Shown here in pieces: positions 37,476-47,146 of a stretch of DNA of 64,000 bases. The stretch lies in contig CP128433.1 of NCBI GenBank assembly GCA_032615215.1, forward strand, positions 2,749,501 to 2,813,500, written 5' to 3'. Source of the stretch: Microbulbifer sp. MKSA007 (GTDB lineage: Bacteria > Pseudomonadota > Gammaproteobacteria > Pseudomonadales > Cellvibrionaceae). Made by a program: the position numbers and the translations under genes. The notes under the pieces were generated by a model. That model searched no databases. It was not told the DNA's origin and saw nothing but the letters and a program-made list of their open reading frames with translations. How positions within the stretch are numbered: position 1 is the stretch's first letter; each line of letters starts with the position of its first letter.

Positions 37476-38906
37476 ATGCATACGATAGAAAAGATTGGCG
37501 GCACCTCTATGACGGACTACGAAGCGGTCCGGGATAATATTATCAAAGGTGACTCCAAGGGGATCTACAATCGTGTTTTTGTAGTCTCTGCCTACGGCGG
37601 TATTACTGACCTGCTTCTAGAACACAAGAAAAGTGGTCAACCAGGGATCTATGCCCTCTTCTCCAGCAGTATTGAGGACGATAGCTGGCTGGTTAAGTTT
37701 GACGAACTTCGAGCAGCACTGCGGCAAATCAACGAGCGCCTTTTTGGGCATGGCGATCTTCTCGCGGAAGCGAACCTGTTTTTGGATGAAAGGTTAGAGA
37801 GCGCTAAAAAATGCCTGAGAGACCTGCAAAGCCTCTGCCAGCACGGCCACTTCTCCCTCGACGCCCACTTGGGCACGGTAAGGGAGATGTTAGCCAGCCT
37901 CGGTGAGGCCCACAGCGCATGGAACACTTCGAAACTGTTGCAGCGGGATGGTGTAAATGCCTGCTTTGTCGATCTGACTGGCTGGCGCACCAACAAGCAC
38001 ATTCCCCTGGATGAGCGTATCCGGGATGCCTTTGCCACCATCGACTTAAGCAAACAGCTGCCTATTGTTACCGGCTATGCCCACAGCGATAAGGGCCTGC
38101 TGATCTCGTTTGATCGGGGCTATAGCGAGATGACTTTCAGTCGTCTCGCCGTCCTCACCGGGGCAAAGGAGGCGGTGATTCACAAAGAGTTTCACCTGAG
38201 CAGTGCAGACCCCCGCCTGGTGGGAGAGGGAAATGCAGTGCCCATCGGTCGCACCAACTACGATGTGGCCGACCAACTGGCAAACCTGGGGATGGAAGCG
38301 ATTCACCCCAAAGCCGCCAAGGGGCTGCGCCAACAAAATATCCCTCTCAGGGTGAAAAATACCTTCGAGCCCGAACACGCCGGCACCCTGATTACTGGTG
38401 ACTACATCAGCGACTCTCCACGAGTGGAAATTATTGCTGGCTGTAAAGGGGTTTACGCCCTGGAGTTGTTTGACCAGGATATGGCGGGCAGCATCCACGA
38501 TTATGATCGCGAAGTGCTACTGGTGATCAAGCGCTTCAAAGCCCATATTATTTCCAAAAACACTAATGCCAATACCCTTACCCATTTCCTCTCCACCAAC
38601 TTGAAAACAATCAAGCGGATTCAGGCTGCATTGGAAGAGCATTTTCCCGAAGCCGAACTGAACCAGCGCAAAGTCGCCATAGTTTCAGCCATCGGTAGCG
38701 ATATGCAAATCCCCGGCGTGCTGGCCAAAGCGGTGCAGTCGATGTCCAAAAGCAATATCCGCGTGCTCGCCATGCACCAGTCCCTGCGTCATGTGGATAT
38801 GCAGTTCATCGTTAACGAGCCAGACTATGACGCAGCCGTTCGGACACTACACGAGGCACTGGTAGAAATTTACAATCACGGGACGGCGATATGCCTCGCA
38901 TCCTGA
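37476..38906 (+). CDS. ask_ect: Ectoine-cluster aspartokinase
   Basis: 476 residues. Kinase N-terminus (KIGGTSMTDYEAVRDNI), then the ACT region (residues about 320-476). It feeds aspartyl phosphate into ectoine precursors and in this position is the feedback-relaxed Ask_Ect paralogue. Its last 16 bases overlap the TPR protein gene. Confidence 0.92.
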   Translation: MHTIEKIGGTSMTDYEAVRDNIIKGDSKGIYNRVFVVSAYGGITDLLLEHKKSGQPGIYALFSSSIEDDSWLVKFDELRAALRQINERLFGHGDLLAEANLFLDERLESAKKCLRDLQSLCQHGHFSLDAHLGTVREMLASLGEAHSAWNTSKLLQRDGVNACFVDLTGWRTNKHIPLDERIRDAFATIDLSKQLPIVTGYAHSDKGLLISFDRGYSEMTFSRLAVLTGAKEAVIHKEFHLSSADPRLVGEGNAVPIGRTNYDVADQLANLGMEAIHPKAAKGLRQQNIPLRVKNTFEPEHAGTLITGDYISDSPRVEIIAGCKGVYALELFDQDMAGSIHDYDREVLLVIKRFKAHIISKNTNANTLTHFLSTNLKTIKRIQAALEEHFPEAELNQRKVAIVSAIGSDMQIPGVLAKAVQSMSKSNIRVLAMHQSLRHVDMQFIVNEPDYDAAVRTLHEALVEIYNHGTAICLAS

Positions 38907-39808
38907 GCCTTTGTGCCCTGCTCTTTTTATTTACTTCCGCCACCTCTATTTCCCAGGAAGCGGAAGAAAAGAAAAAAGACAGTGCGCAAAGCGAGGTCGA
39001 CACCCTTGAGAAGCCCTTATACACACCCTTCGTCGAGCGCTATATGCTCGACGAAATTAAGCAGCTGCGAATCGATCAGGCTAATGCCAAGCAGGAATTG
39101 ATTCAGCAAATTGTCGATCGTGAACACAACTCTGTCGATCGAGCCGTAGCCTACGCAACCGATACGGTTACCTACTTTTTCTACTTGATAGCCGCCGCCA
39201 CTTCAATTTTGGTTTTAGTTGGCTGGCGGTCATTCCAGGACATTAAAGAGCGGGTACACTCTCTGGCCGATGAGGAGATCTCAAAGCTGGTCCAGGAATA
39301 CGAAAAGCGCTTGGAAGTTATAGAGAAGCAGCTTCAACAGAAAACACAACATATTGAAGAAAACCGCGAGGAAATCGAGCTAACCCAGGAAGTACAGTCC
39401 CTGTGGCTGCGCGCTCAACAGGAATCCTCAGTGGCCAATAAAATTGCCATTTACGACGAGATTTTGCGCCTCCGCCACGAGGATGTAGAAGCCCTTACCT
39501 ATAAAGCTGATGCAGTGCTGGAGCTCAATGAACCCCAGTGGGCCGCCAATCTTTGTCACCAGGCCCTGGGTATTGACCCAGATAACAGCCATGCCTTCTA
39601 CCAACTGGCTTGCGCCCATACTGCCATGGGTCAATTTGATGAAGCGCTGCGTTATCTGGCGGAAGCCATTAAAAGGCGGGAAAGCTACCGCGATGAAATC
39701 CTGGTTGATAGTGCCTTACAGCCTCTAGCGGAAAGTGAAGTATTTGAGGAGCTCGACCAGGTTATTGCCAATACTCCCTCACCGCAAAGCGGCGGCAAGG
39801 GGAGCTAG
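38891..39808 (+). CDS. Exported coiled-coil/TPR membrane protein in the ectoine operon
   Basis: 305 residues. Signal-peptide-like start, transmembrane segment about 95-112 (FFYLIAAATSILVLVGW), a charged coiled coil about 120-170, then TPR-like helices (EALTYKADAVLELNEPQ and SHAFYQLACAHTAMG). It overlaps ask_ect by 16 bases and precedes the SSS symporter. Function unknown; position suggests a role tied to ectoine handling. Confidence 0.75.
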   Translation: MPRILSLCALLFLFTSATSISQEAEEKKKDSAQSEVDTLEKPLYTPFVERYMLDEIKQLRIDQANAKQELIQQIVDREHNSVDRAVAYATDTVTYFFYLIAAATSILVLVGWRSFQDIKERVHSLADEEISKLVQEYEKRLEVIEKQLQQKTQHIEENREEIELTQEVQSLWLRAQQESSVANKIAIYDEILRLRHEDVEALTYKADAVLELNEPQWAANLCHQALGIDPDNSHAFYQLACAHTAMGQFDEALRYLAEAIKRRESYRDEILVDSALQPLAESEVFEELDQVIANTPSPQSGGKGS

Positions 39809-39875
39809 AAATATTCGGATAACCTCTGAAGACCAACCCATAAAATAATACGGGATAAAAATAATAGGATTGCCG

Positions 39876-41294
39876 ATGATCTATTCATTTCTTGGTTTTT
39901 TACTTTTGTTCACTCTGGTCGGCCTCTCTTCTGCGATGTTCAGCCGTCAAACCAAAGCTGACTATTACCTTGCCAGCAGTGGCGTCTCCCCTTGGCTGGT
40001 GGGGTTGTCTGCCGTAGCAACGAACAATAGCGGTTATATGTTTATCGGGGTTATCGGCTATTCCTACACCACTGGGTTGGCTTCCATCTGGTTGATGGTG
40101 GGGTGGATTGCCGGTGATTTTCTGGCCTCCCTCTATGTACACAAGCGATTAAGGACCGCTACCAGTTCAAGTGGTGAAGTCAGCTACGCAGGTGTTCTCA
40201 GTAACTGGCACGGACAGAAGTACTCAGCCCTGCAGCGCCTGATCGGCATCATTTCCCTGTTGTTTTTACTAACTTATGCCTCTGCCCAAATGGTTGCCGG
40301 CAGCAAAGCCCTGCACGTACTGCTGGATTGGCCCCTGTGGTCCGGTGCTGTAGTAGGAGCTGTGCTTGTATGCCTCTACTGTTTAGCTGGCGGCATCCGC
40401 GCGTCCATTTGGACTGATGCGGCCCAATCCATCGTTATGATGGGGGCTATGGCAGCACTCCTAGTTGTCGCCCTTGCCAACTTGGGTGGTATCGCCAGTG
40501 CGGCGATACAAATGCAGGCTATCGAAGGTTCTACCCATTGGTTTCCCGAGGGGCTCGCCTTTGCGGGCTGGGGCGGGGTGATACTCTTTGTGATCAGTTG
40601 GGGTTTTGCCGGATTGTCTGTGATTGGACAGCCCCACGTAATGGTCCGATTTATGACCCTGAGGGATTCCAGCAAGATGAACCGGGCAAGGGCCTGGTAC
40701 TATCTGTGGTTTATCCTTTTCTATTGCATGGCTACCGGGGTCGGCCTGCTATCCAGAGTGTTTATTGCCGATACAGGGAGCTTTGATGCGGAGCTTGCTC
40801 TTCCCACCATGGCTATGGATTTGTTGCCCCCTGTTTTTGTTGGGCTGATCCTGGCTGGTATCTTTGCCGCAACCATGTCCACCGCAGACTCCCTGCTGCT
40901 CAGCTGCTCCGCAGCCATTACCCACGATATTCTTCCGCACAAGATTGAAAAAACCTGGTTTCTCAAGCTTGTCACAGTTGCGATAACCGGCGGCGCATTG
41001 CTGTTGGCGCTCGCCAACAGCCAAAGTGTGTTCAGCCTGGTTATTTTCGCTTGGTCGGGACTTGCCAGCGCATTTGGCCCCCTACTCCTGGTATTGTGTT
41101 TTGGGGGTAAGCCATCCCAGGCAACCGCTATCGCAGCAGTGATTATCGGCTTTACAGCAGCGATTACCTGGCGGCTACTGGGGTATCACGGCGTGATCTA
41201 TGAGGGATTGCCGGGTATTGCAGCTGGGTTAGCAGTGCTATATCTGGCCAGCCTGAACCGCCAAACCTCCACTTTACGCGAGGCAAACAGTTAA
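39876..41294 (+). CDS. Sodium:solute symporter (SSS family)
   Basis: 472 residues from ATG 39876 (AGGA nine bases upstream; TTG 39870 possible). About 12-13 membrane segments. SSS features: NNSGYMFIGVIGY, GGIRASIWTDAAQ and STADSLLLSCSA (sodium site serine/aspartate). Resembles PutP-like proline/compatible-solute carriers. In this operon it probably imports ectoine or a related solute using sodium. Substrate inferred. Confidence 0.85.
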   Translation: MIYSFLGFLLLFTLVGLSSAMFSRQTKADYYLASSGVSPWLVGLSAVATNNSGYMFIGVIGYSYTTGLASIWLMVGWIAGDFLASLYVHKRLRTATSSSGEVSYAGVLSNWHGQKYSALQRLIGIISLLFLLTYASAQMVAGSKALHVLLDWPLWSGAVVGAVLVCLYCLAGGIRASIWTDAAQSIVMMGAMAALLVVALANLGGIASAAIQMQAIEGSTHWFPEGLAFAGWGGVILFVISWGFAGLSVIGQPHVMVRFMTLRDSSKMNRARAWYYLWFILFYCMATGVGLLSRVFIADTGSFDAELALPTMAMDLLPPVFVGLILAGIFAATMSTADSLLLSCSAAITHDILPHKIEKTWFLKLVTVAITGGALLLALANSQSVFSLVIFAWSGLASAFGPLLLVLCFGGKPSQATAIAAVIIGFTAAITWRLLGYHGVIYEGLPGIAAGLAVLYLASLNRQTSTLREANS

Positions 41295-41823
41295 ATTCAC
41301 TCAACGTAATTCTGGGGAGGTAGAGCCTCCCCACCTGCCAGACCTTCACCAGCTAGAGCCTCCTCCCCCAAAAGCGACAAATCCTATCTCCTGCCGTCCG
41401 AAGCCCCGCCTTTCGGGCACCTGACTTGACCCCGAGATAGCCAGGTTGAGCAAAATTCATACAGTGCTTTTTATAGAGTTCAAATGAGATTTTTGGCCCA
41501 ACCCAGCCCACTTTTAACCCTTGAAAATACGGATTAACTCTGTAGTCGCTGAAAAATAAATCCTCCTACGAATCCGCCAGCTTTGTTGCATTGAGTGCTA
41601 ACAATTAGAGTTCAAATTAAAAATATGTTATATTTTGTGCCATATCGCCCGACATTTGACCGTCGGGCCGGGGCTGGAGCCTGACGATTTGGCACAAAAG
41701 TCTACGTCAGACCAGCCCATTTTTTTGCGATGGCCAATGGGTCACTGGACGGCTATTTACCGCCCTGCCCCATCGCTAACAAATAACCGACTGACCCTCT
41801 GTTAAAGCAGTATGGAGAGACAG
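41295..41823. promoter_or_regulatory. Structured leader region upstream of betBA
   Basis: 530 bases with no gene. The right part holds a likely promoter (AT-rich around 41610-41635) and an RNA-like structure ending in an intrinsic terminator (see next entry). About 85 bases separate the terminator from the betB start. The left part shows nothing I can name. Confidence 0.5.
41633..41726 (+). ncRNA. Candidate attenuator/riboswitch-like leader or sRNA ahead of betB
   Basis: Contains CCCGAC/GTCGGG (41648-41665), a terminator stem GGGCTGG-AGC-CTGACG with CGTCAG-A-CCAGCCC (41671-41718) and T7 (41720-41726). A perfect 10-bp repeat TTTTGTGCCA (41633-41642) pairs with TGGCACAAAA (41690-41699), which lies in the terminator loop, so the two folds compete or form a pseudoknot. 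No family match was recognised. Confidence 0.5.
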
Positions 41824-43287
41824 ATGTCACTGGACAAACAACGGAATTTTGTAGACGGCCGCTACCTGGCAAACGAAAGCGGTGAATGTTTTGACGTGTT
41901 CAATCCTGCGACCAACGAGGTCAGCTACCAGGTTGAGGTTGCCGACGAGAAGGTACTCGCAGAAACCATCGAGAGCGCCAAGCGCGGTTTTGCCCAGTGG
42001 TCAGCGATGATGCCGATTGAGCGCAGTCGCATCCTGCTGAAAGCAGTAGCACTGTTGCGCGAGCGCAACGATGAACTGGCGGCTATCGAAGTGGCTGATA
42101 CCGGCAAACCCTGGCAGGAAGCCAGCGTTGTGGACGTAGTGACTGGGGCCGACTCTATCGAATTCTTTGCCGGCCTGGCTGCAGGCATTGAAGGCAATCA
42201 GCAGCAAGTCGGTGAGGACTTCTACTACACCCGCCGCGAGCCCCTGGGCATCTGCGCCGGAATCGGTGCCTGGAACTACCCCTTACAAATCGCCTGTTGG
42301 AAAGCCGCCCCGGCCCTGGCCTGCGGTAACGCCATGATCTTCAAGCCTTCCGAAGAGACCCCCAAAGGCGCTCTGAAGTTGGCAGAAATCTTTATTGAAG
42401 CGGGCATGCCCCCGGGTGTCTTCAACGTAATCCAGGGCGATGGCGCCGTGGGTGCCTGGCTGACTAACCACCCGGATATCGCCAAAGTTTCCTTTACCGG
42501 CGAAGTGGGTACCGGCAAGAAAGTGATGGCCGCAGCGGCTTCCAACCTGAAAGAAGTCACCATGGAGCTGGGAGGCAAGTCCCCGCTAGTGATCTTTGAT
42601 GATGCCGACCTGGAGCAAGCCGTTTCTGCTGCCATGCTGGGCAACTTCTACACCCAGGGCGAAATCTGCACCAACGGCACCCGGGTATTTGTACACCGCA
42701 GCATTCACGATCAGTTCCTCGCTCGCCTGAAAGAGCGTGTTGAGCAAAATATTATTGCCGGTGATCCGATGAATCCGGACACCAACTTCGGCGCCCTGAT
42801 TTCTGCCAAGCACCAGCAACTGGTAATGGACTACATCAGCAAGGGTAAAGAGGAAGGCGCGACCCTGTTCTGCGGCGGTCACACCCTTTCACCAGAAAAT
42901 TCACCTAACGGTTACTTCGTTGCTCCCACCGTATTCACCGACTGTCATGACGATATGACCATCTGCCGCGAAGAGATCTTCGGCCCGGTAATGTCGGTAC
43001 TGGTCTTTGATGATGAAGACGAAGTGATCCGCCGCGCTAACGATACCCGATTGGGCCTTGCCGCCGGCGTATTTACCCGTGATATCACTCGCGCCCACCG
43101 TGTGATCCACCAGATGCAAGCGGGTATCTGCTGGATCAATGCCTACGGCGCTTCCCCGGCAGAAATGCCGGTGGGCGGATACAAGTTATCCGGAATCGGA
43201 CGCGAAAATGGACTTGCGACCCTGAACCACTATACCCAGCTAAAAGCGGTGTATGTGGGCCTGGCACCACTGGAAAGTCCATTTTAA
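41824..43287 (+). CDS. betB: Betaine-aldehyde dehydrogenase
   Basis: 487 residues from ATG 41824, six bases after GGAG (ATG 41812 is the alternative). Aldehyde dehydrogenase motifs: ELGGKSPLVIFDDADLE and catalytic cysteine in QGEICTNGTR. Oxidises betaine aldehyde to glycine betaine. Followed at 12 bases by betA. No betI is present here. Confidence 0.92.
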   Translation: MSLDKQRNFVDGRYLANESGECFDVFNPATNEVSYQVEVADEKVLAETIESAKRGFAQWSAMMPIERSRILLKAVALLRERNDELAAIEVADTGKPWQEASVVDVVTGADSIEFFAGLAAGIEGNQQQVGEDFYYTRREPLGICAGIGAWNYPLQIACWKAAPALACGNAMIFKPSEETPKGALKLAEIFIEAGMPPGVFNVIQGDGAVGAWLTNHPDIAKVSFTGEVGTGKKVMAAAASNLKEVTMELGGKSPLVIFDDADLEQAVSAAMLGNFYTQGEICTNGTRVFVHRSIHDQFLARLKERVEQNIIAGDPMNPDTNFGALISAKHQQLVMDYISKGKEEGATLFCGGHTLSPENSPNGYFVAPTVFTDCHDDMTICREEIFGPVMSVLVFDDEDEVIRRANDTRLGLAAGVFTRDITRAHRVIHQMQAGICWINAYGASPAEMPVGGYKLSGIGRENGLATLNHYTQLKAVYVGLAPLESPF

Positions 43288-43299
43288 GCGGTACCCTGT

Positions 43300-44973
43300 A
43301 TGAGTGAGTTTGACTACATCATTGTCGGCGCCGGCTCTGCCGGTTGCGTTCTGGCCAACCGCCTGTCTGTCCAGGAAGATAAAAAAGTCCTCCTGGTAGA
43401 GACAGGAGGTAGCGATCGCAGCATCTTTATCCAGATGCCCACCGCGCTGTCCATCCCCATGAATACTGAGAAGTACGCCTGGCAGTTTACGACTGAACCG
43501 GAGCCCCACTTGGATAACCGCAGTATGCACTGCCCCAGGGGCAAGGTACTCGGTGGTTCCTCCTCGATTAACGGGATGGTTTACGTGCGCGGGCACGCTA
43601 AAGACTTTGATGAGTGGGCACAGCACGGCGCCGAAGGCTGGGATTACGCCCACTGCCTGCCCTACTTTAAACGCTCTGAGACCTGGGCTTTCGGCGGTGA
43701 TGATTACCGTGGTGACGAAGGCCCACTAGGGGTCAATAACGGCAATGAAATGGCCAACCCCCTTTATGGAGCCTTTATCGAAGCTGGCAAAGAAGCTGGC
43801 TACGACTACACCGCAGATTACAATGGTGAGCAGCAAGAGGGCTTTGGCCCCATGCATATGACGGTAAAAGATGGAAAGCGCTGGTCTACCGCCAACGCCT
43901 ACTTGAAACCGGCCATGCAACGCCCCAATTTGACGGTATTGACCCACGCCACTGTGCATAAGGTGATTCTGGAAGGTAAACGGGCAGTCGGAATCAAACT
44001 TGAACGCAAGGGAAAGATCCTGGAATTCAAGGCGCGGCAGGAAGTCATCCTCAGCGCAGGTCCCATCGGCTCCCCTCACCTTCTTCAGCTCTCCGGAATC
44101 GGAGATCCAGACACACTGGCAGAAGCCGGTATCGAACTCCAGCACGAACTCCCCGGCGTCGGCCAAAACTTGCAGGACCACCTGGAGTTCTATTTCCAGT
44201 TCCGCTGCAACCAACCGATTTCCCTGAATGGCAAGCTCGACCCCTGGAATAAATTCCTGATCGGCGCTCGTTGGATACTGAAGAAGGATGGTCTCGGAGC
44301 CACCAACCATTTCGAGTCCTGCGGTTTTATTCGCTCCAAAGAAAATGTGGAGTGGCCGGACCTGCAATATCACTTCCTGCCAGCAGCCATGCGCTATGAC
44401 GGCCGCGAAGCTTTCGACGGCCACGGCTTCCAGGTGCATATCGGGCACAACAAGCCCAAGAGTCGCGGCAGAGTCAAAGTGGTGAGCAGTGATCCCAAGC
44501 AATCCCCTTCCATCCTGTTTAATTATTTACAGGAGAAAGAGGATATTGAGGGTTTCCGTGCTTGTGTGCGACTAACTCGCGAGATTATCAATCAGCCGGC
44601 TTTCGACGAGTACCGGGGCGATGAAATCCAGCCCGGCACCGATATCCAGACTGATGAACAAATTGACGCTTTCGTACGGGAATCCGTCGAGAGTGCATAC
44701 CACCCATCCTGCTCCTGCAAGATGGGCACTGATGCAATGGCAGTGGTAGACCCGGAAACCCGTGTACACGGATTGCAGGGCTTGAGAGTTGTAGATTCCT
44801 CCATCTTTCCGACCATTCCCAACGGCAACCTGAATGCGCCCACCATTATGGTGGCGGAGCGGGCTGCTGACCTGATTTTAGGGCGCCCAGTATTGGCGCC
44901 CTCCGAGGCACCGGTAGCGACCAACGCTACCAGCACTCAGCGACCTGGCCGCCCTGCGCGCTCAGTGAGCTGA
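43300..44973 (+). CDS. betA: Choline dehydrogenase (GMC oxidoreductase)
   Basis: 557 residues. FAD loop YIIVGAGSAGCVLANRLS, RGKVLGGSSSINGMVYVRGH, and C-terminal YHPSCSCKMG with the active-site histidine. Membrane-associated enzyme that makes betaine aldehyde from choline. Operon with betB. Confidence 0.93.
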   Translation: MSEFDYIIVGAGSAGCVLANRLSVQEDKKVLLVETGGSDRSIFIQMPTALSIPMNTEKYAWQFTTEPEPHLDNRSMHCPRGKVLGGSSSINGMVYVRGHAKDFDEWAQHGAEGWDYAHCLPYFKRSETWAFGGDDYRGDEGPLGVNNGNEMANPLYGAFIEAGKEAGYDYTADYNGEQQEGFGPMHMTVKDGKRWSTANAYLKPAMQRPNLTVLTHATVHKVILEGKRAVGIKLERKGKILEFKARQEVILSAGPIGSPHLLQLSGIGDPDTLAEAGIELQHELPGVGQNLQDHLEFYFQFRCNQPISLNGKLDPWNKFLIGARWILKKDGLGATNHFESCGFIRSKENVEWPDLQYHFLPAAMRYDGREAFDGHGFQVHIGHNKPKSRGRVKVVSSDPKQSPSILFNYLQEKEDIEGFRACVRLTREIINQPAFDEYRGDEIQPGTDIQTDEQIDAFVRESVESAYHPSCSCKMGTDAMAVVDPETRVHGLQGLRVVDSSIFPTIPNGNLNAPTIMVAERAADLILGRPVLAPSEAPVATNATSTQRPGRPARSVS

Positions 44974-45096
44974 TTTTTCGTCGGCGCTCTGGCAGAGATT
45001 TGACTGCCCCCTTCAACCGCGACGGGGATACTCAAATCTCGCACAGCAACGCCCTTGAGGGGCGCCGGCATACCAATAACTAGCTGGAGACTCAGC

Positions 45097-46314
45097 ATGA
45101 CAGCTTGGCTTTCTGCGGGATTATTATTTACCTTCACGGCAATAATTTTCTCGCTGATTAAATGGGGAAATGTGAAGATGGTCGGGGTGACCCCGGTTAA
45201 AACCTTCACTTTTATAGCGATCCTTTTCACCTCCGGCCTCGATGTAGGCCTTATCATGTTCCCCCTCACTGAGTTCGGTGGCTACGCAGACCTAACCGCA
45301 AACCCAGAATACGGCTTCACCAACGCACTCGCGATTGAGTTTGGTTTTTGGGCCTTCCTGATCTGGGGTTTCTACTTCCTCACCTGTTTTTACTTCTGCA
45401 TTATCGAGCCCAAAGTTAAATTCTTTGAGATCGGCCTGGTAAAGCTGATCAACAACGTGGTGATTATCGGTACCTGCGCGTTTACCGCCTACCTGCTGCT
45501 TAGCAACCTGCCCTGGTATCTGCCACAGGTTGGCGATGGTGAAACCATTGTTGGCACCTTCTACCTGATCGTCTTTGCCGTGATCGCCGCTGCGGTCTAC
45601 TCATCCACCAGCCTGCGCTATGTGCGCTTCCTCAGCTTGGCGACTACCTGGATGTTTATTGGCCTGATCGCGGTAATGTGGGTAGGCGCCTTTACCGGTG
45701 AGAACGGTAGCGTTGGCGACTTCGCTTCCACCTTTGCGCTGCTCGGCGGTTACTTCGGTAATATCCACCAGTTCGTGCTGCCGCTGAATGACTACCACGA
45801 GTTCTACCTGTTCTGGTGGTTTGCCTGGAGCATTATGATTGGCCAGTTTACCTCCCGCTTTGTGGGCGGCCTGCGCACTTACCAAGTACTGGCGGCGATG
45901 CTGATATTCCCATCCATCCCCATCGCGCTCTGGTTCACCGTGCTCTACTACTACTCCAGCCAAGGCCTGGATACCAGTGGCTTCTACAACCTGGCTATGG
46001 TGATTGTGGGTGTTACCTTCGTGATCAACTCGCTGGATTCCCTGATTCGCCTCTACACCGACAACCTGGGCATGACCGTTGCGCGTCTGGGCAAGTGGAA
46101 ATACTTCGTCCTGAACCTGGTTGCGATGAGCCTGCTCACCCTGCTGTTCAAGCTCAACTTCCTGCAAATCCAGTGGATCGGCGCTCTGGTAATTGGCATT
46201 TTCTTCTGCTGCCTGGGTTACATCCTGGTGAAACGCTTCAGGGCAGTAGCAGCTATCGACTCCTCGCCTAAAGAAAACAAGATCGACTTTAGCAAGATCG
46301 AACTGGCGAGCTAA
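45097..46314 (+). CDS. Divergent BCCT-like membrane carrier
   Basis: 405 residues from ATG 45097 (GGAG upstream). About 11-12 membrane segments. It lacks the length of typical BCCT proteins (500+) but keeps their pattern: FYLFWWFAWSIMIGQFTSR followed by GGLRTYQV matches the tryptophan/ARISRGRT region, and VIVGVTFVINSLDSLIRL matches the later TSADS segment. Placed behind betBA it is likely to carry choline or betaine. Substrate inferred. Confidence 0.7.
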   Translation: MTAWLSAGLLFTFTAIIFSLIKWGNVKMVGVTPVKTFTFIAILFTSGLDVGLIMFPLTEFGGYADLTANPEYGFTNALAIEFGFWAFLIWGFYFLTCFYFCIIEPKVKFFEIGLVKLINNVVIIGTCAFTAYLLLSNLPWYLPQVGDGETIVGTFYLIVFAVIAAAVYSSTSLRYVRFLSLATTWMFIGLIAVMWVGAFTGENGSVGDFASTFALLGGYFGNIHQFVLPLNDYHEFYLFWWFAWSIMIGQFTSRFVGGLRTYQVLAAMLIFPSIPIALWFTVLYYYSSQGLDTSGFYNLAMVIVGVTFVINSLDSLIRLYTDNLGMTVARLGKWKYFVLNLVAMSLLTLLFKLNFLQIQWIGALVIGIFFCCLGYILVKRFRAVAAIDSSPKENKIDFSKIELAS

Positions 46315-46324
46315 CTGTTGAAAT

Positions 46325-46346
46325 CCCCCGCCTGGTTTGGCGGGGG
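46325..46346 (+). terminator. Hairpin between carrier and TorF-type porin
   Basis: CCCCCGCC/GGCGGGGG, 8-bp stem with a 6-base loop, ending 31 bases before the porin start. No T tract. Likely partial terminator after the bet genes. Confidence 0.5.
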
Positions 46347-46377
46347 CTACAAAATATAAATAAGTGGTAATTGAACA

Positions 46378-47091
46378 ATGAAATCAACTTTGAAACTTTC
46401 TGCACTGACCTGCGCTTCCCTGCTGGTGCTTGCCCAACAATCCCAAGCGGAGCTGTCCTCTACTGTAAACCTGACTACTGACTACACCTTTAACGGTGTC
46501 AGCCAGACTCAAAACGACCCAGCACTGCAAGCCAGTCTGGACTACGGTTTTGATAGCGGCTGGTATATCGGCACCTGGGCTTCCAACGTAGACTTCGGTG
46601 GCGATGACGACACCAACCTGGAGTGGGACTTCTATGCCGGTAAATTTATGCAGCTCAATGAAAAAGTGAGCCTGGATACCGGCATCGCCTATTACACCTA
46701 TCACGGCGATGATGATCTCTCTGATGACTACGCCTATCCGGAAGCTTATGCCAAGCTTGGCTACAGCTCTACTCTAGGCGAATCAGAAGTCAATGGCTGG
46801 TATAGCTGGGATTACTTTGGCACGGGCGGTGGTCATTACATTATGATGCTGGCGCATACCTTTGAGTTTGCAGAAGGTCACAACGTTCGCTTCAGTGTTG
46901 ACCGCTCTACCAGCGTCAATAAAGACAAATGGACCTGGGATGGTAAAAAATCTTACAACCACTACCGAGTGGAGTATATGACTTCCCTGGAAGGTTTTGA
47001 TTTCAATATTGCCGCCGAGAATACCAATCTCGACGTGGGCACTGCTGACGAGCGAATTGTCTTCTCTGTTGCCCGCACTTTTAGTCTTTAA
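46378..47091 (+). CDS. TorF-family outer-membrane porin-like protein
   Basis: 237 residues with a signal peptide ending at SQAE. Mature barrel begins STVNLTTDYTFNGVSQTQND, the family's repeated motif, and ends in FSL. It may let betaine or choline through the outer membrane; that role is inferred from place next to bet and BCCT genes. Confidence 0.82.
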   Translation: MKSTLKLSALTCASLLVLAQQSQAELSSTVNLTTDYTFNGVSQTQNDPALQASLDYGFDSGWYIGTWASNVDFGGDDDTNLEWDFYAGKFMQLNEKVSLDTGIAYYTYHGDDDLSDDYAYPEAYAKLGYSSTLGESEVNGWYSWDYFGTGGGHYIMMLAHTFEFAEGHNVRFSVDRSTSVNKDKWTWDGKKSYNHYRVEYMTSLEGFDFNIAAENTNLDVGTADERIVFSVARTFSL

Positions 47092-47103
47092 ACTATAAGT
47101 GCA

Positions 47104-47127
47104 GCCGGGGCTTTAGACAGCCCCGGC
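47104..47127. terminator. Bidirectional terminator between porin and BCCT genes
   Basis: GCCGGGGCT/AGCCCCGGC, 9-bp stem between the convergent ends of the porin (+) and BCCT (-) genes. Confidence 0.65.
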
Positions 47128-47146
47128 ATATCTTACTAGTCTGCTC

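Noticed and set aside
43726..44502. Long antisense frame inside betA
   Set aside because: High-GC third-position bias of the real gene on the other strand explains it.
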